From Saururus chinensis (Eukaryota > Streptophyta > Magnoliopsida > Piperales > Saururaceae), in NCBI GenBank assembly GCA_035235625.1, contig CP141140.1, forward strand, positions 45,565,351-45,629,350: a stretch of 64,000 nt of DNA. Reading direction: 5' to 3'. The position numbers and the translations under genes were made by a program. This document shows, in pieces, positions 1 through 11,326 of this stretch. The notes beneath the pieces were generated by a model. That model worked only from the letters and a program-made list of their open reading frames with translations, had not been told where the DNA came from and did not search any database. Position 1 is the stretch's first letter. Each line of letters begins with the position of its first letter.

Positions 1-599
1 AAATTTATATATAACTTTAGTTGATTACTTATACAAATGACATTTTTACTTGATCACATATATATATCTACAACAACCACAAACTTTCCTCGAAGGGTTG
101 TCTCTTGAGTTGGGTATCGGTAAAACCTAAATCGACCATACCCTAAAAAATTATGTTTGAGTTCCTACCCAAATAACTATTCAGTTTGGGTTATAGGTGA
201 TCCAATCTAACCCAACCCAAATAAAGTTATCTATAAATATTTTTTTGTATTATGATAATAAATATTAATATTCTTTAATGGGTAAGAGATATAAATTAAT
301 AAAAAATTATTTAAATTTTTTATGTATTTTGTATAGTCATCAGTGATTTTTTAAAAAATAATTAAAAAATAATAAATTTATTTTAAATGAATAAAATTAG
401 ATTAGGTGAGGATTTGGAATAAGCGAGTCATGTCAAGCTTAATTGGTTAATATATTTTAATAGGTATCAGTTACTTTTTAGCAAAATTAGACCCAACAAC
501 ATCTTCACTTCCTTGTACGATCAAAATATTTTTTCAATTTTAAAATAATAAAAAAAAAAGATTTATGGTATGTAATGGTAGTGTTACCAACAGTACTCA
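1..599. other. AT-rich intergenic DNA
   Basis: I see no coding region. The stretch at about 90-220 contains words of the cccaaccc/gggttggg type, which recall the interior of plant hAT-like non-coding elements. I could not find ends or a target duplication here, so no element is called. Confidence 0.5.
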
Positions 600-1945
600 T
601 TATATGTTAGTATAAGAAAGTCAGGTAGAGCTTGGGTTGGGCTATTTAAAACTCAAATATATATGTTTCACTTTAATAAATAATGACAAGTTGACTTGAC
701 CCGCATAACCAAACCTCACAAAATTCATATAATTAGAAAATTAGTAATATTTTATTTATTTAAATAACTACTTGATTATAAAAATAAATACAAAATATTC
801 AACCCAATTATTTAGTTTTAATATATATATCTTACCATGTAAAATTTATGACAATAATTATCAAAATAAAAGTTAAATTATAAAAAACTAAATAGTTAAT
901 TAATTATTAAATATAAAATGTAACAACGTGTTATATATGCATGCATACACTTCTAATCTTTTGTGTTGCCGGACGTTAAATCAAATGATCCATTAAGCAT
1001 GAGTTCATGCATGTAGTAACTTATGTTGTCATATTTTGATGTGATAACTTATGATGCATGGGCCCATGTGCAACTATATATGAATTGTACGGATGACAAT
1101 TGGGTAGATGTATAAAGCATGCCCACATTTGATTATTGAGGGTATATATAGGTGAATAAGAACATACATTTTGGTCAAGATAAGGTTAGAGTTTTTTTAA
1201 ATATTTTAAAATTTTAATTGACTAATTACTAAAATAAAAAAAATTATAAAATTTATCTATTACCCATATAAAATTTATAAGATAAAATTTTAAATTAAAA
1301 ACATAAAATTATAGGAAAAAAAGTTTAGGTGAGCGCCCTAGGCTCTAAGCTATTTACTCAACTCTTAAAGTAATATGCATCGTTGAATCTAAATTCGATG
1401 AACTACACAGCTTGGGCTCAAGCAACTACATGTGGGCCCGAACTCACCGAAATATGCTTAATTGAATAGTGACATATTAAATCCCTTAAAACAAAGAACT
1501 TGGTTAAAATAGTTAATCATTTAATATAAAATATGACAATATTGTGTTATCCTAGAGTATTAATTTCTCTTTCACCGTTAAATATTGATCTGACTACCCA
1601 TAAAGACTCGTCTCACATATGACCTTAGTACGGGATGACCCTAGTGCAGGATGACCCTAATACGGGATGACCCTGGGCTCACTTATATTACAATTAACTC
1701 AGCATTATAGGCCGTTATATTTTAATCAAAAGACAAATTTTAATATATTGATGCATGAGCATTTTGCATCTCACGTTTTTATCTACTGAAAATAGATACG
1801 CTATATCGTGCAACATATATGTGCAACCAATGGTATCCCTAGCACGACTAGGAATTGCATAAAAGAAATCTTTAAACTTAACCAGACTATCCCACGACGA
1901 AGAGGAGTCGCACGACACAGAGGGATTTCTTCACATTGGCTAGAA
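600..1945 (+). repeat. Dispersed non-coding repeat, copy 1
   Basis: Several blocks of this stretch recur in reverse complement, and in reversed order, at 13290-14220. The block near 950-1110 (around ggcccatgtgcaactatata) matches 13840-14000. The block near 1590-1710 matches 13690-13765. The block near 1880-1945 (around gaagaggagtcgcac) matches 13290-13470. Copy 1 is longer, chiefly between about 1110 and 1590. No coding capacity is visible and I could not fix the ends, so the class of element is unknown. Confidence 0.6.
1621..1668. repeat. 16-bp tandem repeat, three units
   Basis: The unit gaccctagtgcaggat occurs three times in a row with small changes, followed by a partial fourth unit. It lies inside dispersed repeat copy 1; the matching place in copy 2 (near 13740) has only one unit. 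This is a local expansion in one copy. Confidence 0.8.
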
Positions 1946-2463
1946 AATAGGGCAAGACAACTGCATTTTATCTACTGGTAAAATTTTTATTTTAATTTTG
2001 AATTTGATACTTTTCATGAAATTTTGTCTTCAATATACATACTTCAAGTAGTAGAATCCAAATCTTAAGTCATTCCATATTCTGTATTGGCCAAAAAATC
2101 AGCGAATTTGTAGATCCTTTCAGCGTAAGTTTTCTCAAAGTACATATTTCTTCGAGGTCAAAAATTCTTCCCACTTTGTTTTGTATTTTGTGTATCGATG
2201 TTTTTATGTTGTGGGAAGTGGATATTGTTAATTAGATAAAAAAGTTAACTTATTTGTTAATTAGGTAGCATAAGTTATGGTTCTTTGCATGCATGAGAAA
2301 TGTTTTTCTAAATTGCGAGACACTCATTTATTGATACAGTTGAAGAGACTGTTGAAATTTGATTCTTATTTCCTACTGAATGGTCAGGCAAAAAGTTAGC
2401 TGATTATTTGTATCTGTTGAAATGTTATGGCCTAGTGGTTGATGTTGTTGAAATTAGTTTAAC

Positions 2464-2718
2464 ATGATTCCCCTATGTCAGGACATCTCACCCCCAAGTG
2501 ATTTGTTGCATCGTCTGCTACCACCAAATCCTCATCTCTATAGCCTAAAAATATATTGCAGTCAGCTCACTGATTCTACTATCACCTTTTTGGTGAATCT
2601 CTCTTTGCGTGAGATCCACCTCCAGAACTGTGAGAATTTCAGCGGGAAGCTGCTTTCAGAATTAGGCAAGGAGTGCAGGGAACTGGGGTGTGTTCTTTTG
2701 CTTAATCGTAGAATTTGA
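2464..2718 (+). pseudogene. Leucine-rich-repeat (RNI/F-box type) gene fragment
   Basis: The 84-residue reading frame holds two consecutive leucine-rich repeats of the cysteine-containing type found in plant F-box and related ubiquitin-ligase receptors. Visible pieces are LYSLKIYCSQLTDSTITFL and LREIHLQNCENFSGKLL. It follows a stretch that looks intronic and is followed at 2719 by a possible intron. A weaker possible exon follows the acceptor at about 3323. The fragment is far shorter than any functional receptor of this kind, and no F-box or BTB domain is seen. It lies 1.6 kb inside the right end of a CACTA element whose left end I cannot find, so it may be a captured fragment. I considered a BTB/FBL11-like parent but cannot confirm it. 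Confidence 0.5.
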
Positions 2719-3620
2719 AGTTTTGAATAGATTTAATCGAACCTTAATATGGTGTTGAAATGAAGCATTGATTCTTGTTTGCCTTTTGGCATGTCTTTAG
2801 CATTTGCAGATAAATTCTAATCAGAATTTACTGCTAGTTAAACTGAAATGGTAACCATTCTGATTGCAATTAACTTATTTCCTCTTAAGAACATTTAACT
2901 TGCTTATCTAGTTATATACCACCAATCTATCTTGTTAAGTTGTAGAATATTTCAGTAATTAGTTTTGTGGACTTGAATATGCTGGTTTGATAGTTCAGTC
3001 TGATTATTGCCAATCGGGAAAAAAATGTTGAGCACTATCTGAGTAGTTGGGTCTGAACCTGTTTTTCATTTATTGGTAAAACTGGCTAGTGCTTAGCCTA
3101 GAGTAGATCTTGATCTTATCCTTGATCGGTCTGCCTCTTCACGTAGGATGGAGCACTTCAAGCTTGATAATCAATCATAATCATCATAATACACTTTATT
3201 CTAGCTATCTGGGATCGGCGACACAGATTCTACACCATATTTGTCTCTTATTTGTTTCTTTATTATAATTAGTTCAATGCTTTGCATTTTATCTGGGATT
3301 AGCTACACAGATGTGCTTGCAGGCACTTATCTGTAACAAGTCAATTGTCAGCTTTGAAACCAAGATCTTGAGATAAGGAAGCTTCTTGGAGTTTCTGGGA
3401 GAACCATCGTACAGATTTGACATCTTCATCACTGTTCTTCATCCATATCTCAAGCATATACTTCCCCTTTCCGAGCAGGCTGCGTCTGGGTCTTCTGCAT
3501 AACTGTAACAACCATCTTTTCTCTTGCTGTGCTTTTCATTACCAACATATGATTCTTCCTAATTGAGCTTATCATTAGTTTTTGAAGTTCTATTGATAGA
3601 AGAAAATTATCAGAAAGCTT
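2719..3620. other. Non-coding stretch, possible intron and gene-fragment sequence
   Basis: No convincing coding region is present. Two short related strings (around 3207-3225 and 3291-3312, both with atctgggat) occur 85 bp apart. A possible splice acceptor lies at about 3323, followed by a short open stretch that may belong to the upstream leucine-rich-repeat fragment. Confidence 0.35.
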
Positions 3621-3716
3621 TCTACTTTCAGTTTCAAGAAATCTTCCCACTATGATTCCAAGCCTACTTCTACCTTCAGTTTCAAGAAATCTTCCCACTA
3701 CGATTCCAAGCCTACT
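3621..3716. repeat. 48-bp tandem repeat, two units
   Basis: Two adjacent 48-bp units (3621-3668 and 3669-3716) differ at only about two positions. Each contains caagaaatcttcccacta. The unit length is a multiple of three, so reading frames run through both copies on either strand. A frame of 98 codons on the minus strand exists only because of this repeat, and I do not take it as a gene. Confidence 0.85.
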
Positions 3717-4106
3717 GCTACCGTAGATTGCCTTAGAGGAGTACAAACAAGGGAGGTGCCTTGAAGTGCATCTCAGGTCTGCTAGGCAGTAACAACAAAC
3801 GCAAGAAAAAGAAGCAACTACAGACAGTGGAGCTTAAGGTGAGGATGGACTGGTGATGGATGTGAGCTTAAAATCATGAAAGTTCTTTCTTCACTGAAAA
3901 GTTTGTGCTTAAAACCAGCCTATCCCTAGTCAGGTGTATCCTTTTTCTCCTGCTCGATTGGTGATGTTTAAAATGTTCTTTTTGTTGCATGAGTTAAGTC
4001 TTGTGGAGGTCTTATGCAAAACTTTTTTAATTTGAATAAAATTATATATGCTATATAAAAAAAGGGTTTTAAAATTTTCAACCGGTAGCATCTCTTACCG
4101 TTTGTT

Positions 4107-4338
4107 TTTTTAAAGAAAAAACTTAGTGGTGCTTCTGAAAAGTGCCACGGATAATATATTTTTAAAAAAATACTATTAATGGTGCTTATAAAAGTGCCGC
4201 AATAAACAGCACTGATTCCTATCAGCGGTACTTTATTTAGGGGCACTACGATAAGTGCTGCTAATTGCTGTAGCAGGGCTTTTAACTGTTTTAGTGGCAT
4301 TTTATAAACTCCGCTGAAAAATCTGATTTTTCCTAGTG
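4107..4338. mobile_element. Right end of a CACTA (En/Spm) element, subfamily 2
   Basis: Reading leftward from 4338 the terminus is cactaggaaaaatcagattt, a standard plant CACTA end. The neighbouring 230 bp hold imperfect palindromic copies of a tagtggcgctt / aagtgccgcta motif, as expected of subterminal transposase-binding repeats. The base triplet after the end is gaa. I could not find a matching left end in the window, so the element either begins to the left of position 1 or has lost its left terminus. It may own the leucine-rich-repeat fragment at 2464-2718. Confidence 0.7.
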
Positions 4339-4459
4339 GAATGCGAAGATGATGGTGGTATGGGAATTGCATGATTTTTTTGGAGGAGGATGTTGATTGT
4401 TTTGGTGGGTAACGGCTGATGGGAAATTTTATAGATACCATCAATGATCACTATAAGAA

Positions 4460-5115
4460 AATGGGGTATTAGCGATGCTCAAAAGTGTCGCTAATACTTA
4501 TCAAAGCGTAGCTACAGGTTATTTGTGACGCTTATTTATCGTCACAATAAGCGTCACAAATAAATCAGTCACTACTACTTACTAACGATAGAAGAAAAGA
4601 ACCGTCGTTAATAGTACCTGTAGCGACGTTTTTTTAAACCATCGCTAAGATCTGCTTATTAGCAACGGTTCTGATATCGTCGCTACAATTAGCGACAGTT
4701 AGCTATCTGTCGCTAATGAACAGTATTTGCGACAATGGGAAAGACATTATTAGCGACGGTTTGAATTAGTGTCGCGAATAATATTTATATTAGCGATCTT
4801 CAATTAATTTTTTTTTAAATATTTACAATAGCGGCGCTTGCAGAGCATCACTACTAGGAGTTTTAGCGACAGTTTTGAACAGTCGCGATTGAATAACATG
4901 AAAAAATAGAACAAGAGCAACGCTCTAAAAGCGTCTCTACTAGAAGTGTTAGCGATAGTTTAGAAGAGTCGCGATTAAATTATAGAACAATAGGAACGCT
5001 CGAAAAGCATCGTGAATAGAAGTATTAGCGACAGTTGGGGAGCATCGCTATTGAATATAATGAAAGTACACCAATAGTGACACTCTTTGAGCGTCGCTAA
5101 TATAGTTTGTAGCGA
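4460..5115. repeat. CACTA left subterminal repeat array
   Basis: Many copies of a short motif, tagcgacgctt in one direction and aagcgtcgcta in the other, are spaced tens of bases apart and often form near-palindromes. In En/Spm elements such arrays bind the TNPA protein. The array is mirrored at 15540-16395. Confidence 0.85.
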
Positions 5116-5286
5116 CACTTAACAGCATCGCTAATGAACAAAAAATTAAAATAATAATAATAAAATGTTAAATAGAAATAAAGATTTCTTTTTTCATTTC
5201 TAATTATATCCATACAATCGAAAACAGACTACAAAGTATGCACTCGAAGATTACATGAACAAACAAATTATAAACACTAGTATTAC

Positions 5287-8200
5287 ATGATCAACCTGAA
5301 ATTTTGTTCTATCAAAACCAGGAACAACAATTTCTCGAAAAATCTTCATTTTAGGATCTTCAGTTTCTAGATTGCACCGGTATATAATTCTAGGAGTAAG
5401 GAAGCTTGTAAAGCCAATAAAAACTTCAGTATCTTCTCGCCTCCCTGAAATCCCTCTGACTAAACCAATATCAATGGGCAAAGCAGATTACCACTTCTCA
5501 AGTCTCTTATCTGCAGCAAGTATTTCACATCACTCAAATAACTTACAATTATTTGGTTTTTGTTAATCGCATGAGCTGATTCCAAAACATCCTTTTTAGA
5601 CTCAGGAACAATATCCATCCACGTGCATGGATCTTCAATATCCACTCGAACCAACTTATATATTGGCGCATCTTTATTGGTCAGAAACGTGAATTGGGTC
5701 CCATTATTTGCAACTTCTGTATATTGTGCCTCAAAATTATCAATAAGCTTAACAAACGGTAGCATCTTATTTGTTCCCCTAAAGCTTTCAAGCTTGTTTG
5801 GAAGAGCAGTCAGGTCATTGTAATACAACTTGTTGACTGGATCCAGCCCTCAGCAATATAAAGAAGAACATACTGCATATTGTAAAAGACAAGGTCAGCT
5901 CAAAAGTTTTCACGTCAAAATTCAGAATAAAATTAAATATTTCATTGTCAACTAAAACTATAGAATAAGTAAGGAAACAATCTGGTTGAAGTAAATAAGA
6001 TTCTGAGTCATGATAAAATAAACACTTCAAACCATCAAACCTCTCTTTCATTTAAAGGTGCATTGATAAATGAGGGACAACACTGCAAATTGTTGCTGGT
6101 AAGCACTTTTGTGGGCCCATCATCAAGGGGAATGCGGGACCAAGAAGGATGAGTGGCAATTGTTAAGTTTGGGTCCATTTCAACGAAGGGAAACCATTCA
6201 TCAAATCTGGCCTAAATTCTAACTCCAAAACAATGGCTGAAACATAATGAGGTTAAAAGTATGAGTCCCACATATTGGAATAGCCCCAAACTTATAAGAC
6301 CCTTATCATCAAAAGGGATCTTTAAATCCTACTCGGTCCCACACCTATTTGACCTCTAGGGGGACATATTAAAAATACAATTTCGCTGTTGATTTAAAGG
6401 GGATATTAAAATAATACGATGAAGGGGTCCACATGTCCAAATGCATTGTGGTCATGCTTAGGCTACCTTTTTCCTTGATAAGTAGTTGATACATCAGTAA
6501 CATCTAAAGACATAATCAAGTAGAACAGCATACCATTATAATGTCAACGTAAATGTAAGTGATGGAAAAAATATAATATTTTAGAGCATTTTTCCAAAAA
6601 CTAATGCTGATAGCTATCAGGAAAATGGAAGACCAAGTTTTCTCCTCATAGCACTTAATTTAGGAGGTTAAAAACAAAAAGATATCAGAGCCGGACAGAG
6701 TAGTTAGTAATACATATATGGAATGGAACGAGAAACTGTAATAAAGGAGAATTAGTAGCAAGACATGTAAAGAAATTATGAAAAACCATTGGGAAAACAT
6801 TAGAAAATGAAGCAGGAACACTTCACAAAAAAGAAGTGACACAAAACAAAATAAAAGTCTGTTAAAAAGATAACTTATACTAGGATATCACACAATAGTC
6901 CTCTAATTTGTTAGTAATATAATATTATAATCTCATAACTATAGTATCATAACAACAACGACAAATATGGTGATTACTGATGCTATATCCTCACGTAAAA
7001 ATGGAGAAAACTAAAAACAATTTGTCCAAAACTTCAATCTATGTTGCTGTTAAGATATAAAGAACTAGGGCTGCTATGTAAATTAAAAAGTCAAATACCA
7101 GACATGGTATCTTTAAGCCACCGTTTATATTCAGTAAACAAACATAACGAAAAACAAAACAAAAAAAAGCAGCACATGTGTTAGAGGCTCAGAGAAATTT
7201 CCCTCACATTTCTGATTTGTTTCTCACTAAGCATTTTCGTAAAATATTTAGACACTGACCATTTCTGACTTTCCCTCAGTTCAGGTAGCACCTCTCACGA
7301 ACCAAAGGAACATTTAGTAACTACACAAACACTCAGCATATTTCCAGGTAAAACTGTCAAAACTATACATAGTTACAAAAGCATTCCATAATTATTAAGA
7401 TTTGAAGCTTAAGTACTCAAACAATGGGCCCTGCACTCAAGAACTAATTGATAATAAGTTACAAAACAATCTCCCAACCTTAAAGCTCAAAAATAAATTT
7501 AATGTTTCTTCTTCATATGAAATTCTTCTCTTCTCCCTATTTAAGTTCTGTGAAGTGTTTCGTGTTGTTTCTTTAATCTCAGTTTTTTTTAAGCTTTTCT
7601 TTTCTACTCATCCATAAACCAACCAGTCAAATAAACCTTTAGACTTGATCATTGTGGTCTTTTTAGGCGTGTTATGGTTATTCATATAAAAGTAAGGGTG
7701 TTGACGCTGATTATGAATTATAAATACAAGTGTGTACATGTGTTAAAATGGAAGGAAGATGGGGAGGCACAGAAACCAGCAAAACTCCCTTTTTCTATAG
7801 AGAAGTTAGTGGATGAAAAGTATAAGAATAAATTCCATTTAAAAATAGAGGAAGAGTAAAAAAAATGTGGAGGCATCAATGCATATTACAAAAGTAAGAA
7901 GATGATACAACCAATGCATTTTATATGCCCAAGTTTTACATAATATTACCTTCCCATCATCAGTTACAGAACCTCCAAAAGACCATTTTGGATTATCAGG
8001 ATCTCTCCAACACAAAATGTCTTGTACTTGAACAGTACCTAAAACGTGATAGCAAAGCTCATGATTCAAGTTGATATTTGTCTCGGTTCCAGCATCCACT
8101 TCTCCTTCGCTATGCAAAATCATGTGCATCCAACCACCAAAGTATTAATGCATCGATCTATGCATTATAAATCCGAGACACGAAACTAGCCCACAGATAT

Positions 8201-8305
8201 GCCATTGAATTGGAGAAAATAAAAGAAGCCTTACTTTGGAGCTGGATAGCGACTGTAGAAAAACCCTTTATTATCATGTGTCCAACTAATAGATGAGAAC
8301 TTGAC
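5287..8305 (-). pseudogene. Captured prolyl oligopeptidase (POP) gene fragment with introns
   Basis: Three exons on the minus strand encode an internal part of plant prolyl oligopeptidase, a cytosolic serine peptidase that cuts short peptides after proline. Exon 8305-8235 gives [17 protein letters not shown]. Exon 8109-7950 gives DAGTETNINLNHEL and ILCWRDPDNPKWSFGGS. Exon 5872-5287 gives LYYNDLTALP, FTFLTNKDAPIYKLVRVD, SYLSDVKYLLQIRDL and MKIFREIVVPGFDR. Splice sites fit (acceptor atgcag before 5872, donors gtaagg, gtaata, gtaata). This covers roughly residues 200-460 of about 730, mostly beta-propeller; the catalytic Ser-Asp-His domain is absent. Two frameshifts are visible in the third exon, near 5846 and near 5473. 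Retained introns show capture at the DNA level. It lies inside a CACTA element, so it is a transposon passenger and not a functional gene. Confidence 0.9.
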
Positions 8306-8802
8306 CTGTAAAATAACCAGTACAACTTCCCAAGTGATTTCCAGGTACATTGAAGAAGTAATAAAACACAGACTGAAGTGAATAATGGTCAATTTCAAGA
8401 TAGTTATTATGCAAAATGAAAAGAAAAGTACTAAACATTTTGTCCGTCACAGTCATTTTGCATAGAAAAGCCACAATCTTCAACTTTTCAAATTTGCTCA
8501 CTCCATAAAAATAACATAATAAGAATGGGCCAAAAGAAGCCCAGGAAGGCAATAGTAAAGTATACTGTGAGAACAGATTTTTAAAAACTAAATTAAAACT
8601 AAGTGTACAGAAAGTAATTTCCAAGGTTCTTAGTCATATGCTTTTATCTACCAAGATATGAAATGAAAACTTGTACATGCATTTGAACCATCCACACCTT
8701 GTTTCACACACATATCACTAATTCCTCGATAAAGGGAATATATACCAAGATATTGTTGTAGCTTAAGAAGCACCCCATGGGAGGACTCAATACAAAACCT
8801 AC

Positions 8803-8893
8803 CACAAGAGGATGATTGGGGAACTGCATCAGTGATTAGTCCTTCTTGTGTGCATTTTAGAGTAGTAAAAGACTGCCTCAATGGGTTGTTTTC
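8803..8893 (-). pseudogene. Unidentified captured exon
   Basis: This 91-bp open stretch is bounded by a good acceptor (ttgcag before 8893) and donor (gtaggttttg after 8803). It encodes about 30 residues including LRQSFTTLKCTQEGLITDAV. It does not look like prolyl oligopeptidase, cyclin or transposase. It lies upstream of the oligopeptidase fragment on the same strand within the CACTA element. I do not recognise the parent gene. Confidence 0.4.
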
Positions 8894-9390
8894 CTGCAAG
8901 CAATTGAGTATAGAACCAAAAGGAAACATGTGTCTAGAAAGATGAACCAACAACAATGTTCTTTTAAATATTTCTATTTCCAAAAAAAAACAAGATTTCC
9001 AACACATGCATATCTTAGTTATGCAAAACTGTATTACATTAATCCACTGGAAAATTTTCAATAGCATTTGCATACCAAAACCTGGATTAGAAAGCATGCA
9101 GAAGTTACTTAGATCAAGAGAAACAGTTATAAAACTATGTATCAAAAATTGGATAACAAGTTTGTCTAGAGCTTGATGACCTTCCAGCAGCTACTATTAA
9201 ATCTGCAATAAAAACTGCAATAATTTCAGAATTTCCACATAACAATGTCAAAGTAAAGTTCTAGTATGCATAGGCATAACATTTATTATTTTATGTAAGG
9301 CTGATCCAACAAATAGTTTATAAAATATATTAACTTGAATGACGGCTGAGATTAGTAATAAGCATTATGTTAGCATTAGCGACGCTTGCA

Positions 9391-10770
9391 TCATTGCTCC
9401 CTCATGAATTCCATAAGCGTGTCAATTTGAGTTTGTTGTTCATGAATTTGACTTTGTTGTTGTTCAAGATGTTCTTTATATTCTTCAATCATCGCACACG
9501 CTTCAAAAGCTGACCTTTCTGCCATTTCGGCCCTCTGAGTAGCATTTTCAAGCTGCAAAGACAACTCTTGTCTTGATGAAGACACTAGGGCCACCTCACC
9601 TTTTTCAAGACCACGCACATAATTCTTTCGTTACCCTATAATCTGAAATGTTATCTGGTCTTTAGTTAGTCCTTATGCCCACTCGTCTGAACTTGATGGA
9701 TCATTGCGAGCTTTAATCATTTTATTCTACAATTATAAATGTCTAATGAAGTTACTAAAAAATGTAAACAATTAAAGTTATGATATCAATACATACAAAC
9801 TAATCAATAACTAAGTCTTACATGCAAATCATGAGCCTCATTGCTTATCCAATCACCTTTTCTTCTTGAGAAGTGGGTTTCTTTGTAAAAATCAATCATA
9901 CTAAATTGATTATCCTCATTCTCATTCCTCTTACGTTGTATCATTCAAGGGTAAGTCAAAAGATAGGTGCAACAAATAAATGTAAGTGTAGACCATAAAT
10001 AAAACTAAGACATTGCAAATATTACCAGCTTCTCCAAGTAATAAACAAATGGTTTGGAACCTCTAGTATGTCAGATTTTCAATTCTTGACGGTTCTTCTT
10101 AGCTGCAGAACTAATATCCTACATTAAAAGTTAAACTCATGCTAAGAATAATGTAACATCATATTAGCAAAATAAACAAGAAAAATATGCACATAATCAT
10201 ACTCCATACCTCAAATTCCTTCGATGCAAACCTATCACAAATTCTTTCCCATTTGTCTGAGGTAATGGTATCATATGGATTGGCTTTCGTTGTAGCTAGA
10301 TCTCTATGTGTTTTGAAGTGTTTGTGCATGTGATATCTAAAGTCTTTAAACCTCTCAGCGAATATCCTATTAAGTGCAGTCATAACATGACCAGGGTCTC
10401 CATGTAATTCAAAGTTATCCTAGTAAATTATAAAAACAACATTTTAAAGAAATGAATGTATGGTACTAAGAGTTAGTAAAAGGAGAAATAAATTCTAAAA
10501 TGAAATCTACCTTAAGCTTATCATGCAATAACTCTTTATTTGGCCTTGGAACATGTCTCCAATAAGAAATAATGTCTCCATTATCATCTATCAATGATAC
10601 ATAATATCGGCAGATGAGTATTGCTTCGCATGTTAATTCGGCGCATTCACTGCTTATTGGTCTCCATTTATCACTGGGAATTTCAACAATTACTTTCCCT
10701 TTCTTTCATACCAATTCATGCAATGATTTATTGACTGCCTTTCCACAACCTCTCTTTTGTGAAGATCCTA
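9391..10770 (-). pseudogene. CACTA tnpA-like gene (plant Transposase_24 family)
   Basis: Minus-strand exons carry the ordered hallmarks of plant En/Spm Transposase_24 proteins, which bind the subterminal repeats of the element. The first segment (about 10770-10512) includes VIVEIPSDKWRPIS. The core (about 10421-10210) includes FKDFRYHMHKHFKTH and ITSDKWERICDRFAS. A segment near 10120-10030 has TRGSKPF, followed near 9950-9835 by SMIDFYKETHFSRRKGDW. The last segment, 9722-9391, is a glutamine- and glutamate-rich coiled coil ending in LMEFMREQ. Introns separate the blocks. In-frame stops occur in at least three of the segments, so the gene looks dead. A single subterminal motif lies just beyond its 3' end (about 9370-9386), which is where such a gene normally meets the element's terminal array. 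Confidence 0.8.
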
Positions 10771-11201
10771 TAAAAAAAGACATTATATAACATAACGTAT
10801 TATTACAAGACATATAGAGAGACTACCTACTAAACTAGAAGAAACAAGGAAAAATAGCATATTATAACAAGGCATATAGAGATATTACCTGCATCACTAG
10901 AAGAAACATCTTTTGTTAATGAGAAAGAGAAACAAAAGAAAAGTGTCATCGATGCCAGATTCCCATAATTCAGACAATTTTACTGTAATAGACTTAGAAT
11001 TGCATGGGTATGATGAAATGAATATTGCTGATATGCCTCTGCCCCCATACCTAAAGCAGATACAAGTTATGTTGGCATAAGTGGATCTGATGGTAAGCAA
11101 GTCTGTGCAGGTTACAAGAAAGATATTTAATATTTGAATGGGAACAAACATGGTAAGCAGATTTTGGCTAAAATTGGGTATCTAGGATAAAATTGTTCTT
11201 A

Positions 11202-11326
11202 CTGAGGTCGAAATGGATGATATGGAAGAGGAGTCCATTGCTGACATTGACAGCTCTGACAAGAAAAACCCACTAGCTGTTTTTTAGTATGTTTAAGATA
11301 TTTATACTTATTGCAGGGAAGCAGAG
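11202..11326 (+). pseudogene. Captured cyclin B (B2-type) exon fragment
   Basis: The plus strand encodes VEMDDMEEESIADIDSSDKK followed by NPLAV, then a degraded YV-DIYTY-REAE stretch, and ends at a splice donor (gtaattg at 11327). This is the linker and start of the cyclin box of plant mitotic B2-type cyclins, where the family has an EVEMED...DIDSCDKNNPL...EYINDIYCFY pattern. One stop and further changes lie in the second half, and the rest of the cyclin box is not seen nearby. It is about 40 residues of a roughly 430-residue protein. It lies inside the CACTA element in the opposite direction to the oligopeptidase fragment, so it is a second, separate capture. Confidence 0.72.

Noticed and set aside
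1715-1918. 67-codon minus-strand frame
   Set aside because: It lies across the dispersed non-coding repeat and is not kept in the inverted copy at 13290-14220.
3200-3315. Possible SINE, from the ctgggatcggcgacacagat words
   Set aside because: Similar words occur in many plant introns and short repeats. I see no Pol III boxes, tail or target duplication.
3450-3746. 98-codon minus-strand frame with an internal protein repeat
   Set aside because: It is created by the 48-bp tandem repeat, whose length is a multiple of three. There is no family resemblance.
5287-8305. Functional host prolyl oligopeptidase gene
   Set aside because: The catalytic domain and N-terminus are absent, frameshifts are present, and the piece is enclosed by CACTA ends with a target duplication.
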